Shown here piece by piece: positions 43,019-54,716 of a stretch of DNA of 64,000 nt. Made by a program: the position numbers and the translations under genes. The stretch is from Plantago ovata. Its lineage: Eukaryota > Streptophyta > Magnoliopsida > Lamiales > Plantaginaceae. The notes under the pieces are model-generated. The model was not told where the DNA came from and ran no database searches. It worked only from the letters and a program-made list of their open reading frames with translations. The DNA lies in contig CM051458.1 of the NCBI GenBank assembly GCA_028274465.1, forward strand, positions 54,549,253 to 54,613,252, given 5' to 3'. How positions within the stretch are numbered: the stretch's first letter is position 1; each line of letters starts with the position of its first letter.

Positions 43019-45861
43019 GCTCAAAAGGAGACCACTGAAGTGGTACTCATCACTGAAGATCAGCAAGTAAGTTCTGAGAACTTTACTTGAGCTTCAAGAG
43101 GACAACTTTGTCAAGAGTTGCTAAGTCCGTCAGCAACTGGCAAAGATATAGGAGAATGGACTTCTCAGATCTTCACCTTCATCTCTCAAATGAGAAAAAG
43201 AGATCTTCACTACTGAAGCTCGAAACATTTGTCCACTCCATCCTTCTTGACGAAATGACATATTCTCAGCAAATGAGTTCAAATCTGATTGCTCAAATCA
43301 GAGAGAATATGAAGGCCAAATTTAAGAGTGCCTCTCCAGCTGAACAAGCTGTGATGCTCAAAGGCTCCTTTGTTCCTGTGGTGGCTGATCCCCACAAACT
43401 AACTGAGGAAGAGGAAGTGACAAGTGTTGCTTTGTATAAGCACGTTGAGCTAGTCATTTTAACAGATGATGAAGAAGAAGAAGAAGATGAGAACATTCCC
43501 ACTGATCCCAGTGATGACGAAGGGAAAGATTCTAAGGACAAAAAGGATGACGATGATGACAATCAAGGTCCAAGTCCTGGTGCTGGTGGATTAAAGTTGA
43601 CAGCTGCTGAAACTAATCCCTCTGACAATCAGCAAGCTGATCAACAACAATCTCAGCAAGAATCTCAACCTCCTCCTACTGCTGCTGAAAATCAAGCACC
43701 TGTACAAGGTGCTGATACTGAAGAAGAATACGCCAGAAAAGGGCTGCCTTGAAAAATGGCAAGAGTCCAGTTTCTGATGCCAAGGTTACTGAGGAAAACC
43801 TTGAAAATGAGGATGAAGAAGATGAAGATTACCAACGAGCTCTACAAAATAGTCTCGTGATCCATGCAAGGCATACGCAGGATCTGGAAATTGGTGAATC
43901 TTCAAGACCAAAATCGAAGGAAGTTCCATCCCTTCCACTTACTACTGGCGCAACTCCAGTTATTGAGTCTCAAACGTTGCCCTCAGCAACTACTCAATTA
44001 AAACTAACTACTGGCGAAACTCCAGTAATTGAGCCCCACACTCAATTAAAACAACTATCTACTGGTGAAACTCCAGTCGTTGAGTCTTAAGTGTTGCCAT
44101 CAGCAACCACTCAACAAAAAGGAAGTGAAGCTACTGACAAAGGCTCCAAAGTCGCTCAACTTGATGAATCAGAGGATGATGACGACTTGTCAGAAAATGA
44201 TGATGAACAATCCAAAAGAGACCCAAAAGTCGTTCAGATTCCTCCTCCTGATTACATCGATGATTTAGATGATGGACTAAGAGCTGAATTGCTGACGCGT
44301 GATGATCAGTTTGCTTCTGAAATTAAGGTTCATTCCTTAACACCGCATTTAGTGCCGTTCCCAAGAGTTGAGGAGTTTACTCCCAGAATTCTAGCACTAA
44401 AGCAAGTCCATGATGCCTGCAAAGCTGAAGATGAGGCATTGCTTGCTGAGAGCCCACTTGACATTGGAAAGATATTGGCTACAGTGCTGAGACACACTAC
44501 AACTTTGACAATAGCTCAGAGAGACATAAGTCTTTATCACAAGAGCTATGAAGAAGATGTAAGTCAAGCGCTCAGGCTTGCAAAGACTGCTCTCGTCAAA
44601 GCTCAGAATATTATGGATGAGAAGGCCGCAACAGAGAAAAGACATGAAGAGAACATGATGAATATTCAAAAGAGTTAGCAACAATGAACTCTGACCAACA
44701 GGAAATCATCATGAAGTATAACAGCCTCAACACTCTTGCTGAAAATTGCAATGAGTTTTATTCTCTGCACATCACTCCGATGTTGCAATCCATGTCTAAG
44801 GGGAAAAGAAGACTAGAAAAAGCAATCAAACCCCTCCTACTCCTGCTGCTAATGTGCCACTTCCACTAGAACCTCTTGCTGAAAGAGAGCAAAGTTCTAA
44901 AAGACAAGCAGAAACTGAGTTAAATTCAGCAAGTACCAAAAAGAGAAAAACCGCTGCTGAAACTCAAGATTTCTGTCACATTGAAAGTCATCACAATCTG
45001 AATGAAGATGATGAAGAAGATGATGACAATCAAACAATAGCTCAAGCCATAAGAGCTAGACCCTTAACAGCCATAACTCCGTCTGGCCACTCAAGGCATT
45101 TTTCGTCTGACTCTTCAGCAAGAGATCAAGACAATGCTAAAACAAGAAGAAGAAGGCAAAGACAGGAAGAGAAAAGGCTGGCCAGCATTGCTATTGGCTC
45201 CGGCATTGAATATACTAAGACCAGCAATGAGGAAACCACTTAGAATGTAATAAGAAACATTCATGGTTGCTGGATTTTAAAGCTGGAAGACTTGCTGGTG
45301 AATGAGTTCTTTCCTACAGCCATTTTGAATCAAATGTTCAAATGGATTGAACTCAAGGTCCAAAGAAAGCAAAGGGAAGAATCCCTCCCAAGAAATATTG
45401 CTGGAAAATGGTTGAATCTAGAGGTCTATGTAAGAAGAGTTGCCATTGGTAAGACATACAAGCAAGAACCAAATCTGATCAAACCACCTGGCATCGCTTA
45501 CTATGCTGACCCGGTAACAAAGAAACCTAAGAAGAAACTTGGATTGATTCCTTATGAGTACTTCTATCTTACTGCTCAGGATCAAGAAGAAGATCTTCTC
45601 TGGTTAAGAAAGATTCATCCGAGAAACATTTCAGATACACAGCTTCTCCATGCCAGCAATTGGGGCATGCATTTGTGGGTAGTTAACTACATGGAAATGA
45701 ATGCTGAAAAGCATCATCATACTGCCTGCAAAAATGCAAGAATTCTTCAACTACAAGTCCGTAGGCTTCTGGAAAACTACGAGAAGGATTGTGTTGAATT
45801 CACTGCTCTTGCTGAGAAGAGTGTAAGAGAGATTTTGAGAAAATCCTCTGAAAGAGTTTAA

Positions 45862-46121
45862 GTTCCTGCAATAGTTTCTTGTTAAAGTTTTGTTTGCTGA
45901 TTCATTGTTATCTATGCTTTCTTGTAAACTTCTGAATGATAACTTTCAGCAATGAATTCTTTTTGACTCTTATTGGTTTTTGATTATGCAACTTACTTAT
46001 GCTTACTGTTTATTATTTCAAGTATGCTTGCATTAATCATCTGATTTATTCAACATCAGAAACCTCTAAAAGGGTAACAATTAATTTAGCCATGGATTGC
46101 TAACATCAAAAGGGGGAAATT
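45862..46121 (+). other. Copia B 3' untranslated region with polypurine tract
   Basis: A short non-coding stretch from the extra ORF stop to the 3' LTR. The polypurine tract AAAAGGGGGAAA is at 46108-46119, two bases before the LTR. Confidence 0.85.
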
Positions 46122-47821
46122 TGTTAGGAAACTTGTAATTTTGATGAGCAATTAACCATGCTAAATTAAGAACAGTCCAGTAACTAGTACTCTTAAGGTC
46201 CATAGGAATTTAGAATTTTAAGGACATTGTAAAAGAGGAACGTTTGCTGATGACTTAGATAGGTGTTAGATAAGTTATTTCTTTTGTGGATGACGTACTT
46301 TAATTTCTGTGAAGAAATTAATCTATTGACACATTTGCGTATGATGTATTTTATTTTCTGAAAAGAAAATATCTTATTGATGCATAGCTTTAATTAATCT
46401 TATTTTCTGAAAAGAAAATGACCTATTGAAGCATTTGCTAAAGATGTATTTTGTTTATTACAAACAAATTATTGAAGCAAATAAGAAACCGGTCAGAATC
46501 TTGAAGACTTTTGAAGATCTGAAGACTTGAAGACTTTGAAGATCTGAAGACTTGAAGACTTGAAGATTGCTGAAGACTGGTAAGGCACGTGTTGCTCAGA
46601 AAGTGAAATTTTCAGCAACAGCATTGCATAAGTGAAAATCTGAAAGACAGAGTAGGTTGTGCTTGCTGAAACTGAGAATGAACACTTGCTGATGAACATA
46701 TGTGACCTCTTGCTGAATGTACGTGATTTTGCGCTCCATTGTTACTGTTTGAATTCTATTCAAAGGTGCATTTAATGCAAAGCTTACACACAAAGGACAT
46801 GAAGACTAGAAGACAAACAAAGGTTGCTGCTGAAAGTACAAAAGCAAGATAGTGACATGTTAAGGAACTAAAGCCTTAGGATTTGAAATTCAAACGGCTC
46901 CTTACTTGCACTATAAATAGAGGTCATCCGGCAAAGAGTTGAAGTGTGTCAACAACGTGATCAAACTCTCACTTGTGCTTAAAATTCACAAACCTTCAAA
47001 CACTCTTACTGCCATTGATCCGTTCCAAGACTTAAAGCTTGAAAAAGCTACTTGTGAAGAAGTAGAACAAACTCGGCTAAGAAATTAGTTAAGTGTTCTT
47101 TCTTTCGAACAAGAACAAGTCTTGACACCAGAAACAATCAAACTTGTTTACTGCAAAGTATTCCAAGTTTTGTTTCTTAGATTACTTGTTGTAACTGAAT
47201 AAGTTATAATTAAGTTATCTCACCCCAAAACTCTCTAACTGAAAATACACCCTTTCAGGCGTGATATTCAGGGGGAACTTAATCGAGCAAGCTTTTGCTG
47301 ATTAAAAGTACCAAGTTTGGTGGAGAACAAGGTTAAGTTCTCTAGTTTAGGTTGGAGACAAAGCAAGTGTGCTTTGGTTTCTGTTGAATCGCTTTAGATA
47401 GGAGATTGTAAGGAACCTCAATCATATCTTAGTGGATTCAGTCCTAGAAAGGACAAAGTGGATTAGTTGGGAGATTACGCCACTCTCAGATACCACTCTA
47501 AAAGTGTTTGTGTGATTTACTTACTGCATTTAGCTTTCAGCAAATTATATCTGTTTGTACACAGTCACTCACATCACTTGCTGAAACTCTTTACTTGCTG
47601 AAAAAGCACTTATCATTTCAAAGACTTCCGCTCTCTGATTTTAAGTATCAGCAAACCAAGCTACTGTAAAGTAACTTACGCTTGCTGAGAAAGTTAAGTA
47701 TCAGCAACCTCATTACTGTAAAGTAATAAGTACTTGCTGAGAAAGTTTTAAACGACAAAAGTTTGAAAAGACTATTCACCCCCCCCCTCTAGTCTTTTCT
47801 TGTTGTTTAAAGGGACCAACA
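46122..47821 (+). mobile_element. Copia B 3' LTR (1700 bp)
   Basis: TGTTAGGAAAC .. GGGACCAACA, almost identical to 31582-33256. It contains a 25-bp duplication in a GAAGACTT-rich stretch (about 46520-46560) that the 5' LTR lacks. Followed by AAACC, a likely mutated TSD. Confidence 0.95.
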
Positions 47822-48450
47822 AAACCCTACCTTTACATCGAAACTTTTAGGGAGTGGTTCGGGATCCTCTTGTTCCTCATCACTTGTGTCAGAACCAAGG
47901 CCCTCTCTTCTTCCTCAGCCTGTAGAAGTTCTTCCTTCATGCAACACTCGCACCTAACAACCTTCCTGATGGTGATTTCGTCAGGTACATCACCAGCCAA
48001 TGTAATGGCATTCAACTTCACAGTGCTGCTAGGCAGTTTGCCTTGTTCCCTACTTGCTCCTCGGTCGATCAATTCTTGCATATTTTGATGGGCAAGCCTA
48101 GTGCTCTCTTCCAACTTATCAAGCCTTGCCCTAGTCTTCTCGGAATCTTCTTCATAACGTTTGAGAAAACTCTGTGTGTGATCAACCATCTTCTGCAAGT
48201 TCTCCATCAGTTGAGCCGACTTCGACTTCGGTGGCTCTTTCGGAGCGGGGTTTTCGCAGTGATCATTACCATAGTTTAGCCTACTACGGTCTTGGTTAGG
48301 TCCATAAGTTTGGTTAGCCGGTGCATATCCTTGATTGTTACGGTATCCTCTTCTCCAAAATCCACCTCGAGGATTCCTACCGTCTTGTCCGTAGATAACT
48401 TCATGAGTGCCAAACTCTGTAGCAAAGGCTTCTTCTTCGCCTCCTCGAGC
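47822..48450 (-). pseudogene. Gypsy E gag C-terminal part
   Basis: Minus strand. 47833-48207 encodes a helical, acidic segment (NLQKMVDHTQSFLKRYEEDSE) and GKLPSSTVKLNAITL, like the end of Athila/Tat Gag. A frame change near 48210-48450 separates it from the capsid part. It would have run on into the protease at 31581 before copia B inserted. Confidence 0.7.
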
Positions 48451-49475
48451 CTAGTTGCCCTCATCGTATGCCAGCTCCGATCTACACATATGAGCCCCAT
48501 GCCCATAGTTCTTGCATATTCGACATACTTCATTCGAAACAGCTGTTCCGGTGGCGCTCTTGAGGACTTGCTTCAATTCGTTGGTAAAGCACTCGAATTG
48601 ATCCCCATTCCCCCTATACATAGGGGCTTCATGAGTCGGTGGAGCTTCAGGTCTACGTCTCCTAACCATTGCTCTTGGGTCCTTGAACTGCGGACCCTTA
48701 GCAAGCCTTTCGAAAACTGCCCAGACGGCTTCTGCGGTTTCCTCCCAAATATTGCCTCGGCATTGGAAATCCACCACTTGTTGGTTCTCGAAGGTTAGTC
48801 CATTGTAGAAGTGTTGGACTAGGTCGGAAAGTTCAAAACCATGGTGAGGGCACTTGTTCGTGAGATCTTGGAACCTCTCGAACGCGGTGTAGATGGTCTC
48901 ATCATAGTCCTGTCTGAATCCAGTGATTTGCGCTTTTAGCGCGGTAGTCAAGGTGTGAGGGAAGTATTTCTCCATGAAAGCTGAAAAAACCTTTTCCCAA
49001 GTGTCCAGCGAGCCTGCTGGAAGAGAACTTAACCATGACTTGGCTCTGTCGCCAAGTCCCATAGCAAAAACCTTCATCCTCAACTCATCCGTTGTTATGT
49101 CAGCTCCGGATCGTGGGAGTTGGTTGACGAAATCATCGATATCGTGCAAGTACCCCATCACATCTTCCCTAGATAAGCCATAGAACCTCGGAAGTTGTTG
49201 GAATGCGTGGTTCTTGATCTCCAGATCTCGGGTTGCAGACGAAAGAACAATCGTCGGTCCCCTCATACGATCTTTGGTGGGTTGAACCCATGCCTTCAGT
49301 GGTCTAGCTTCTGCCATTCCGTCGATTTCCTTGAAAAGACTAAGTAGAGATTCAGAGAAATCGGTTTCCTCTATTTCCTCTAGTGCGCGCCTGTCAAGTA
49401 GTCGCCTTCTCTGGTGGTAGACTCTGTCGATCTCAGCAATTGAATCAGCAAGTGGTGTTCCTGCATGCGGCGGTT
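48451..49475 (-). pseudogene. Gypsy E gag: capsid and zinc knuckle
   Basis: Minus strand. A retrotransposon gag domain (about KVFAMGLGDRAKSWLSSLP .. FSAFMEKYFP .. CPHHGFELSDLVQHFYNGL) is followed by a CX2CX4HX4C knuckle (CRICKNYGHGAHMC). The first ATG in the frame is at 49317 (MAEARPLKAW), but the frame is open and gag-like further upstream (TPLADSIAEIDRVYHQRRR, about 49455-49400) right up to an LTR remnant. The native start codon was therefore lost in the deletion that also removed the primer-binding site. Confidence 0.8.
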
Positions 49476-49880
49476 CGCCCCAGACTATATATAGGCCCCG
49501 AAAAACTACGGGGCGGTTCGCCCTAGACTTTTTCTCGCGGAATTCCGCGTTTTCGACGCGTTTTTAGATTTCTTCCCCTTTTCGAACTCGGTTTCTGACT
49601 TCTAGTAGCCTTCTAACCTCCAGATTCGGCCCCTAGACTTCAAATCCTATCCGGAAACCTTCAGATACTCCAAATAGGCTTCTGGAACACCAATTCCTTG
49701 TCAACTTCAATATAATTGCCCGGAAATCCTCGAGTTTCAACCAAAACCTATAACATAAAATCTAAAGGGAAACGTGACACTATTCTAATAAAATGCATTA
49801 AAATATAGCTAAATTATCATAGAGGATGGCTAAAATATGTGAAAAAGACTCGAATGAAAGTGTAAAATAAACATTCATCA
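49470..49880 (-). mobile_element. Gypsy E 5' LTR remnant (U3 only, about 410 bp)
   Basis: It matches 27245-27645. It contains the LTR start (ATTCATCA on plus, end 49880), one GGGGCGGTTCGCCC motif and the TATA (49485-49493), then stops just past the TATA. R, U5, primer-binding site and leader are absent. The TSD ACGGG follows at 49881. Confidence 0.85.
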
Positions 49881-50480
49881 ACGGGTCCACCAAGGATATG
49901 GGGCAACAAATGTGATGATAAAGTCCTGTAAGTACAAAGGACGACTAGCATCACTTCGACAACTTACAGGTTCCCACAGACACTTCGGTGTAGAGTATAC
50001 ATCGATGGGAGTGTCCGGTGGGTACTTCCATTGTTCGATAATCCTTCTTCGAACAACTATGCGCAGTTATGGGAACGTTTCTCGATTGTCCAACAATCCG
50101 TTCCGTGGCCGTGGGATCGGCTCACACTTGCTCAACAAGTATAACCTCCACGCATACTAGTCTCGTCTGGTTCATTCAGACCCCTATATCCGAGATGAAC
50201 CTCGACTAGGGAGAGTTTGGGATAGATGATAACTCACATAGCTCCCACTATCTGTGTGATCGGTCATCTATCCGAGGGGACATGTTTAATATCAATACAG
50301 ACAGTAATAGAGATATGACATGCTGCATGCCTGGTGTAATATAAATATGAAAGCGATACTGAATAGTAAAAGCAACAAACATATATTATATTACGTTGAC
50401 CTGTGTAATAGTACATATATGCCCTCTATAAGGGCACTATGCCCTTAGTAAGGACTGTCTCTATGACATATACACTATCA
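49881..50480 (-). mobile_element. Copia C central LTR, right part
   Basis: This continues the LTR from 26395 and ends CACTATCA at 50480, followed by the polypurine tract complement ATCTCCCACTT. Together with 24916-26395 it makes a full LTR of about 2.08 kb. Confidence 0.9.
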
Positions 50481-50494
50481 ATCTCCCACTTGGA

Positions 50495-51910
50495 CTAGAG
50501 CCAGTCACCTTTATGCCTAATACCCAGACTAGCATAATGTCTTAAGTGGACTTCCACTGATAAGACCTTGGTGAAAGGATCTGCCACGTTGTCCGTGGTA
50601 GAGACACGTTCTATACTAACTTCTCCTCTATCTATAATCTCACGTATAACGTGATATTTTCTAAGTACATGTTTGTTCTTGTTTGTAGATCTAGGCTCCC
50701 TAGCTTGAGCGACGGCGCCCGTATTGTCACAATAAATCGTTATTGGACAGGGAGCAGGAACAACCCTCAATTCCTTCAAGAACTCTGAAATCCAGACAGC
50801 TTCCTTCGGTGCTTCTGATGCAGCAATGTACTCGGCTTCTGTGGATGAGTCAGCAACCGTGGCTTGCTTAGAACTCTTCCAACATACAGCTCCTCCGTTA
50901 AATTTGAATACGTATCCTGTCAGTGACTTAAAGTCATCAGGATCTGATTCAAATCCAGCGTCGACATACCCAGACATCTTTAATTTTGGTTCTCCACCAA
51001 ACACCAAGAACATCTCTTTAGTCCGTCGAAGGTACTTAAGAATGTTCTTTATAGCAGTCCAGTGAGGTACTCCTGGATTCTGTTGGTGTCGACAACTGAC
51101 ACTAAGCGCATATGCCACATCGGGCCTTGTGCAATTCATTGCATACATTAAAGACCCTACTGCCGAAGCATAGGGCACACGACTCATTGCATTTCTTTCT
51201 TCATCAGTTTTAGGACCATCCTTAATTGATAAGACAATCCCATGACTAGCTGGGAGAAAGCCTCTCTTTGAGTCATCCATCTTATAACGCTTCATTATTT
51301 TGTCGATGTAGGTGGACTGTGTCATTCCTAACATCCTCTTGGATCTATCTCTAAAGATCTTGATCCCTAGGATGTAGTTCGCTTCACCCAAGTCCTTCAT
51401 CGAGAAGGTACTTGATAACCAAACTTTAGTCTCTTCTAGCATAGAGACGTTGTTTCCCATGATCAAAATGTCATCTACATAAATGATCATGAAAACGACT
51501 CCCTTGTCGCTGTGCCTAGCATAGACACAGGGATCTTCCTTGCTTCTGATGAAGTCAAACGATTTGACAGCTTCATCAAAGCGGATATTCCAGCTCCTTG
51601 ACGCTTGCTTTAGCCCATAGATGGATCTTTGTAATTTGCATACAGCAGTTGGCCTGGTTTTACTAATAAAACCTTCCGGCTGTACCATATAGACCTCTTC
51701 CTCAAGGTTGCCATTGAGGAAGGCAGTCTTTACATCCATCTGCTAGATTTCATAATCATAGTAGGCAGCTATCGCAAGTAGAATTCGAATGGACTTCAAT
51801 TTTGCTACCGGTGAAAAGGTTTCATCGTAATCGATGCCATACCTTTGCGTGTAGCCTTTCGCCACAAGCCTAGCTTTGTGCGTTTGTACCTTGCCATCGG
51901 CATCTGTCTT
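50495..51910 (-). pseudogene. Copia C reverse transcriptase and RNase H (complete copy)
   Basis: Minus strand. RT starts after the TGA at 51911-51913 with [20 protein letters not shown], has a TAG in place of a Trp codon near 51742-51744 (before QMDVKTAFLNGNL), and then is open to 50495. YVDD is in MIIYVDDILIM. RNase H (SSTEAEYIAASEA, CDNTGAVAQ) ends with NVADPFTKVLSVEVHLRHY. Motifs fit the Tork/Angela side of Ty1/copia; lineage confidence is moderate. Confidence 0.9.
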
Positions 51911-52945
51911 TCATTTAAAGACCCATTTGCACCCAATAGGTCTAACCCCTTGGGGCAAGTCTACCAAGTTCCAAACTTGGTTCTGGTACATTGAATCCAT
52001 TTCTAATTCCATGGCCTCTAGCCATTTGTCTGAGTCAATATCAATTATTGCCTCTTTGTAGGTCTCGGGATCTTCCCGATCTGATACGCCGACATCAAGT
52101 TCACTGATGTCTTCAATCATAAGGCTTTGCTTCTGAGGTCCTTTTAGGATCCTCTTCGACCTACGGAGCTCGACTTGTTCTGGTGCTTTTCTTTTCTGGC
52201 TTCGTGTAACACGAACATTATCAGTGGGTACTGATGCAGCTGGTCGCGGGGCGCGACTATGTTCCCTTGCGGGAGGCTGCTCTTGTACAACTTGTTGCAC
52301 AGGTTGGTTGACAACGGGTTCCATTGGTGTGGTTTCAACTGTTGATCTACTCACAGGACTCCCACTGACTATGACATGCCCAGCAAGTGTCATATCATCA
52401 CCCTTGCCTGCTTCGAAATCTCCCACTAAACTTGAGTCCAAATCAGAAGATTTAGAGACCTCATGTTCGCGCGTGTCAAAGTCTTGAATTTCTTCAAGTT
52501 CTATCATGTCATCTAACCTCTCTTCTTCGAGGTATTCAACATCTAAAAACTTGACGTTTCTAGATACGATCAACTTGTGATCTTTAGCATGATAGAATTC
52601 ATAGCCTCTCGTCTGACGAGGATAGCCTATGAAATATACTTTGACACCCTTGGCATCTAACTTATCAGCGAGCATCAGTTTGACTATCGCAGGACAGCCC
52701 CAAGGTCTAAGATAGCCCAGTGAGGGCTTCTTTCCCTTCCATAACTCATAAGAAGTTTTCTCCACTGATTTAGATGGTACATGGTTCAGAATGTAGATTG
52801 CAGTTTGTAGTGCATATCCCCACAAATATTTTGGAAGAGTCAAGAATCCAATCATTGATCTTACCATGTCTAATAGGGTTCGACTCCTCCTCTCAGACAC
52901 ACCATTTAACTGTTGTGTTCCAGGAGGAGTCCATTGCGATTGAAT
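51911..52945 (-). pseudogene. Copia C integrase C-terminal half and linker
   Basis: Minus strand. The frame begins with the end of the catalytic core (NGV then SERRSRTLLDMVRSM, holding the catalytic Glu) and runs through LWGYALQTAIYILNHVPSKS, the GKKPSLGYLRPWGCPA segment and an acidic linker to KWVFK, where a TGA replaces the Arg codon seen in the left partial copy. A one-base shift separates it from the upstream core. Confidence 0.85.
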
Positions 52946-53644
52946 TCCATTTTTCCTTCAAGTAGTCGATAAATTCTTCACTAAGGTATTCACCTCCTCG
53001 ATCTGATCGAAGAGTGACTATCCTTAGGTTCAATTCATTCTCGACTTCATTCCTAAACTCCTTGAATTTCCCAAAGGTCTCGGATTTATTCTTCATAAGA
53101 TAAATATATCCATACCTTGAGAAATTGTCAGTAAAGGTAACGAAGTAAGGATAACCCCCACGTGCATGGACTTTGAAAGGTCCACATACATCGGTATGTA
53201 TGAGCTCTAAGCAGCGAGTGGCACAAACACCTTGTCCAACAAAAGGTTTGTTCGTCATCTTACCCTTAACACATGATTCGCGTGTACCATATGATTCAAA
53301 ATCAAATGGTTCTAAGTAGTCCAACTTCCTTAGTCTTTGAATCCGTGTTTCATTGATATGGCCTAGCCGACAATGCCATAGATAAGATGGATTATTCTTC
53401 CTACTTGAAGATGGTTGTTTGTTATGTATTTGAAATAAAGGTAGACTACTTTGTAAAATATATAAACCATTCACCAAGCGAGCTTTTCCATAATACTGAT
53501 CATTTAATGAAATATAACAAGTATTATTCGCAAATCGAAAGGAAAAACCCATATTGTCTAACAATGGAATGAAAATAATATTTCTGACAATGGATGGAAC
53601 AAAATAAACATTATCAAGTTCTAAACATTGTCCCGAAGGTAAAT
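52893..53644 (-). pseudogene. Copia C integrase zinc domain and core
   Basis: Minus strand. The GAG-pre-integrase HHCC motif is WHCRLGHINETRI .. ESCVKGKM. Core Asp residues are in IHTDVCGPF and RSDRGGEYL. The frame shifts near 52945 just before the catalytic Glu, and the upstream end of this frame is separated from protease by another shift near 53655. Confidence 0.85.
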
Positions 53645-53971
53645 CTATCTTGTTCGTCCAACGCGTTTGGCTTCAACTGGATTGTCGTTCCCAACATGCA
53701 AGTCGATTTCACCTTGCTTGACTAGCCTGTGATCAATTAGAGTCTGCACATTATTACAAATGTGTGAGCCACAGGCTGTATCTAAAACCCAACCATTGGA
53801 GTCAAAAGTAGTCATGTTCATTTCAATAACAAACATACCTGAGCCAGAAGCCAGTGGCTTCTTAGCTTGATCTGCCCTAAGCTTAGGGCAATCAATCTTC
53901 CAATGTCCTTTCTGCTTACAGAAAAGACATTCATCTGTGCTTACCATTCCGCTTCTCTTGAACTTCCTTTT
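53645..53971 (-). pseudogene. Copia C zinc knuckle and protease
   Basis: Minus strand. The CX2CX4HX4C knuckle CLFCKQKGHWKIDC is followed by the protease start WVLDTACGSHICNN with DTA as the active site. It is in frame with gag upstream but separated from it by a TAG (53972-53974). Confidence 0.85.
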
Positions 53972-54716
53972 CTAGTTCGGACACTTAGGCTTATCACTCC
54001 AAGTGTTAGCCTTGGCTCCCGACTTTCCCTTACCCTTAGCACCTTTGTTTCTCGGGTTTGGGTTAGACGGTTGCCCAACAAGCATGATCGACTTTTCCTT
54101 CTCAGGAAGAGTTTGATCATATGTCTTCAGCAGATTATGAAGTTCAGGCAGTGTTACGTCCTTCGCATTCATCGTGTAATTAATGATGAACTGCGAATAC
54201 GAACTCGACAATGATTGAAGGACAAAGATCACCATGATCTTGTTCTCTAGCTTAACACCGACATCGACAAGCTTTTCAAAGAGACCAATCATTTTGAGAA
54301 CATGCTCAGACATGTTCCCTCCTTCACTGAGCTTGCATCTGTGTATCTCTTTGATCAAATCAAATTCAACACTTCTAGCTGTCGTCTTAAAGAGCGACTC
54401 AAGATGCTTCAGCATCTCATACGGCAACATGCTTTCATGTTGCCTCTGCAGCTCATTGCTCATTGCCGCCAGCATAATACACTGCGCGGATCTAGCATCC
54501 TCAAGATGCTTATCAGACTTTGCCTTGTTGGCTTGATTCCAAGCAGCAACCTGATCGACAGTCTGATTTTCAGGGCACACGGGAATGACCTCGTCCAAGA
54601 CGTACTCAATCTTTTCGTACCTCAGCACCAAAGGTATATTCCTGATCCAATCTAGGAAGTTTGGTCCGGTCAAAATTTACTTCTCTAAGACACCACGGAG
54701 CGAGATACTCGCCATT
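53972..54716 (-). pseudogene. Copia C gag
   Basis: Minus strand. The probable native start is MASISLRGVLEK at 54716. A TAA at codon 13 (54678-54680) interrupts it and the rest (TGPNFLDWIRNIPLVL and following) is open to a TAG at 53972. The capsid region includes HLEDARSAQCIMLAAMS and ELQRQHESMLPYEMLKHLES, as usual in this copia group, then a basic linker. Confidence 0.85.

Larger units (their letters stand above)
40575..45861 (+). pseudogene. Very long extra ORF downstream of copia B pol (about 1,700 codons, broken)
   Basis: Consecutive open pieces in the same order as copia A: 40575-41276 (starts MAPKRQSSKSSKSSK; then a helical domain containing RYFYEQELDDQNEEALEF), 41425-41796, 41945-43090 (Ala/Glu/Val-rich, many VAE repeats, three intron-like insertions), 43087-43752 (helical plus acidic), 43749-44090, 44091-44678, 44854-45243 and 45292-45861 (conserved C-terminal domain). 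Breaks are single-base shifts (near 41276, 43740, 44675 and 44800) and stops (44088 and 45241). Copia A keeps the last 750 codons intact. The N-terminal domain resembles sequences annotated as plant transposon proteins, which I hold loosely; no membrane segments are evident. Length is well above the roughly 650 residues usual for SIRE envelope-like ORFs. Confidence 0.65.
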
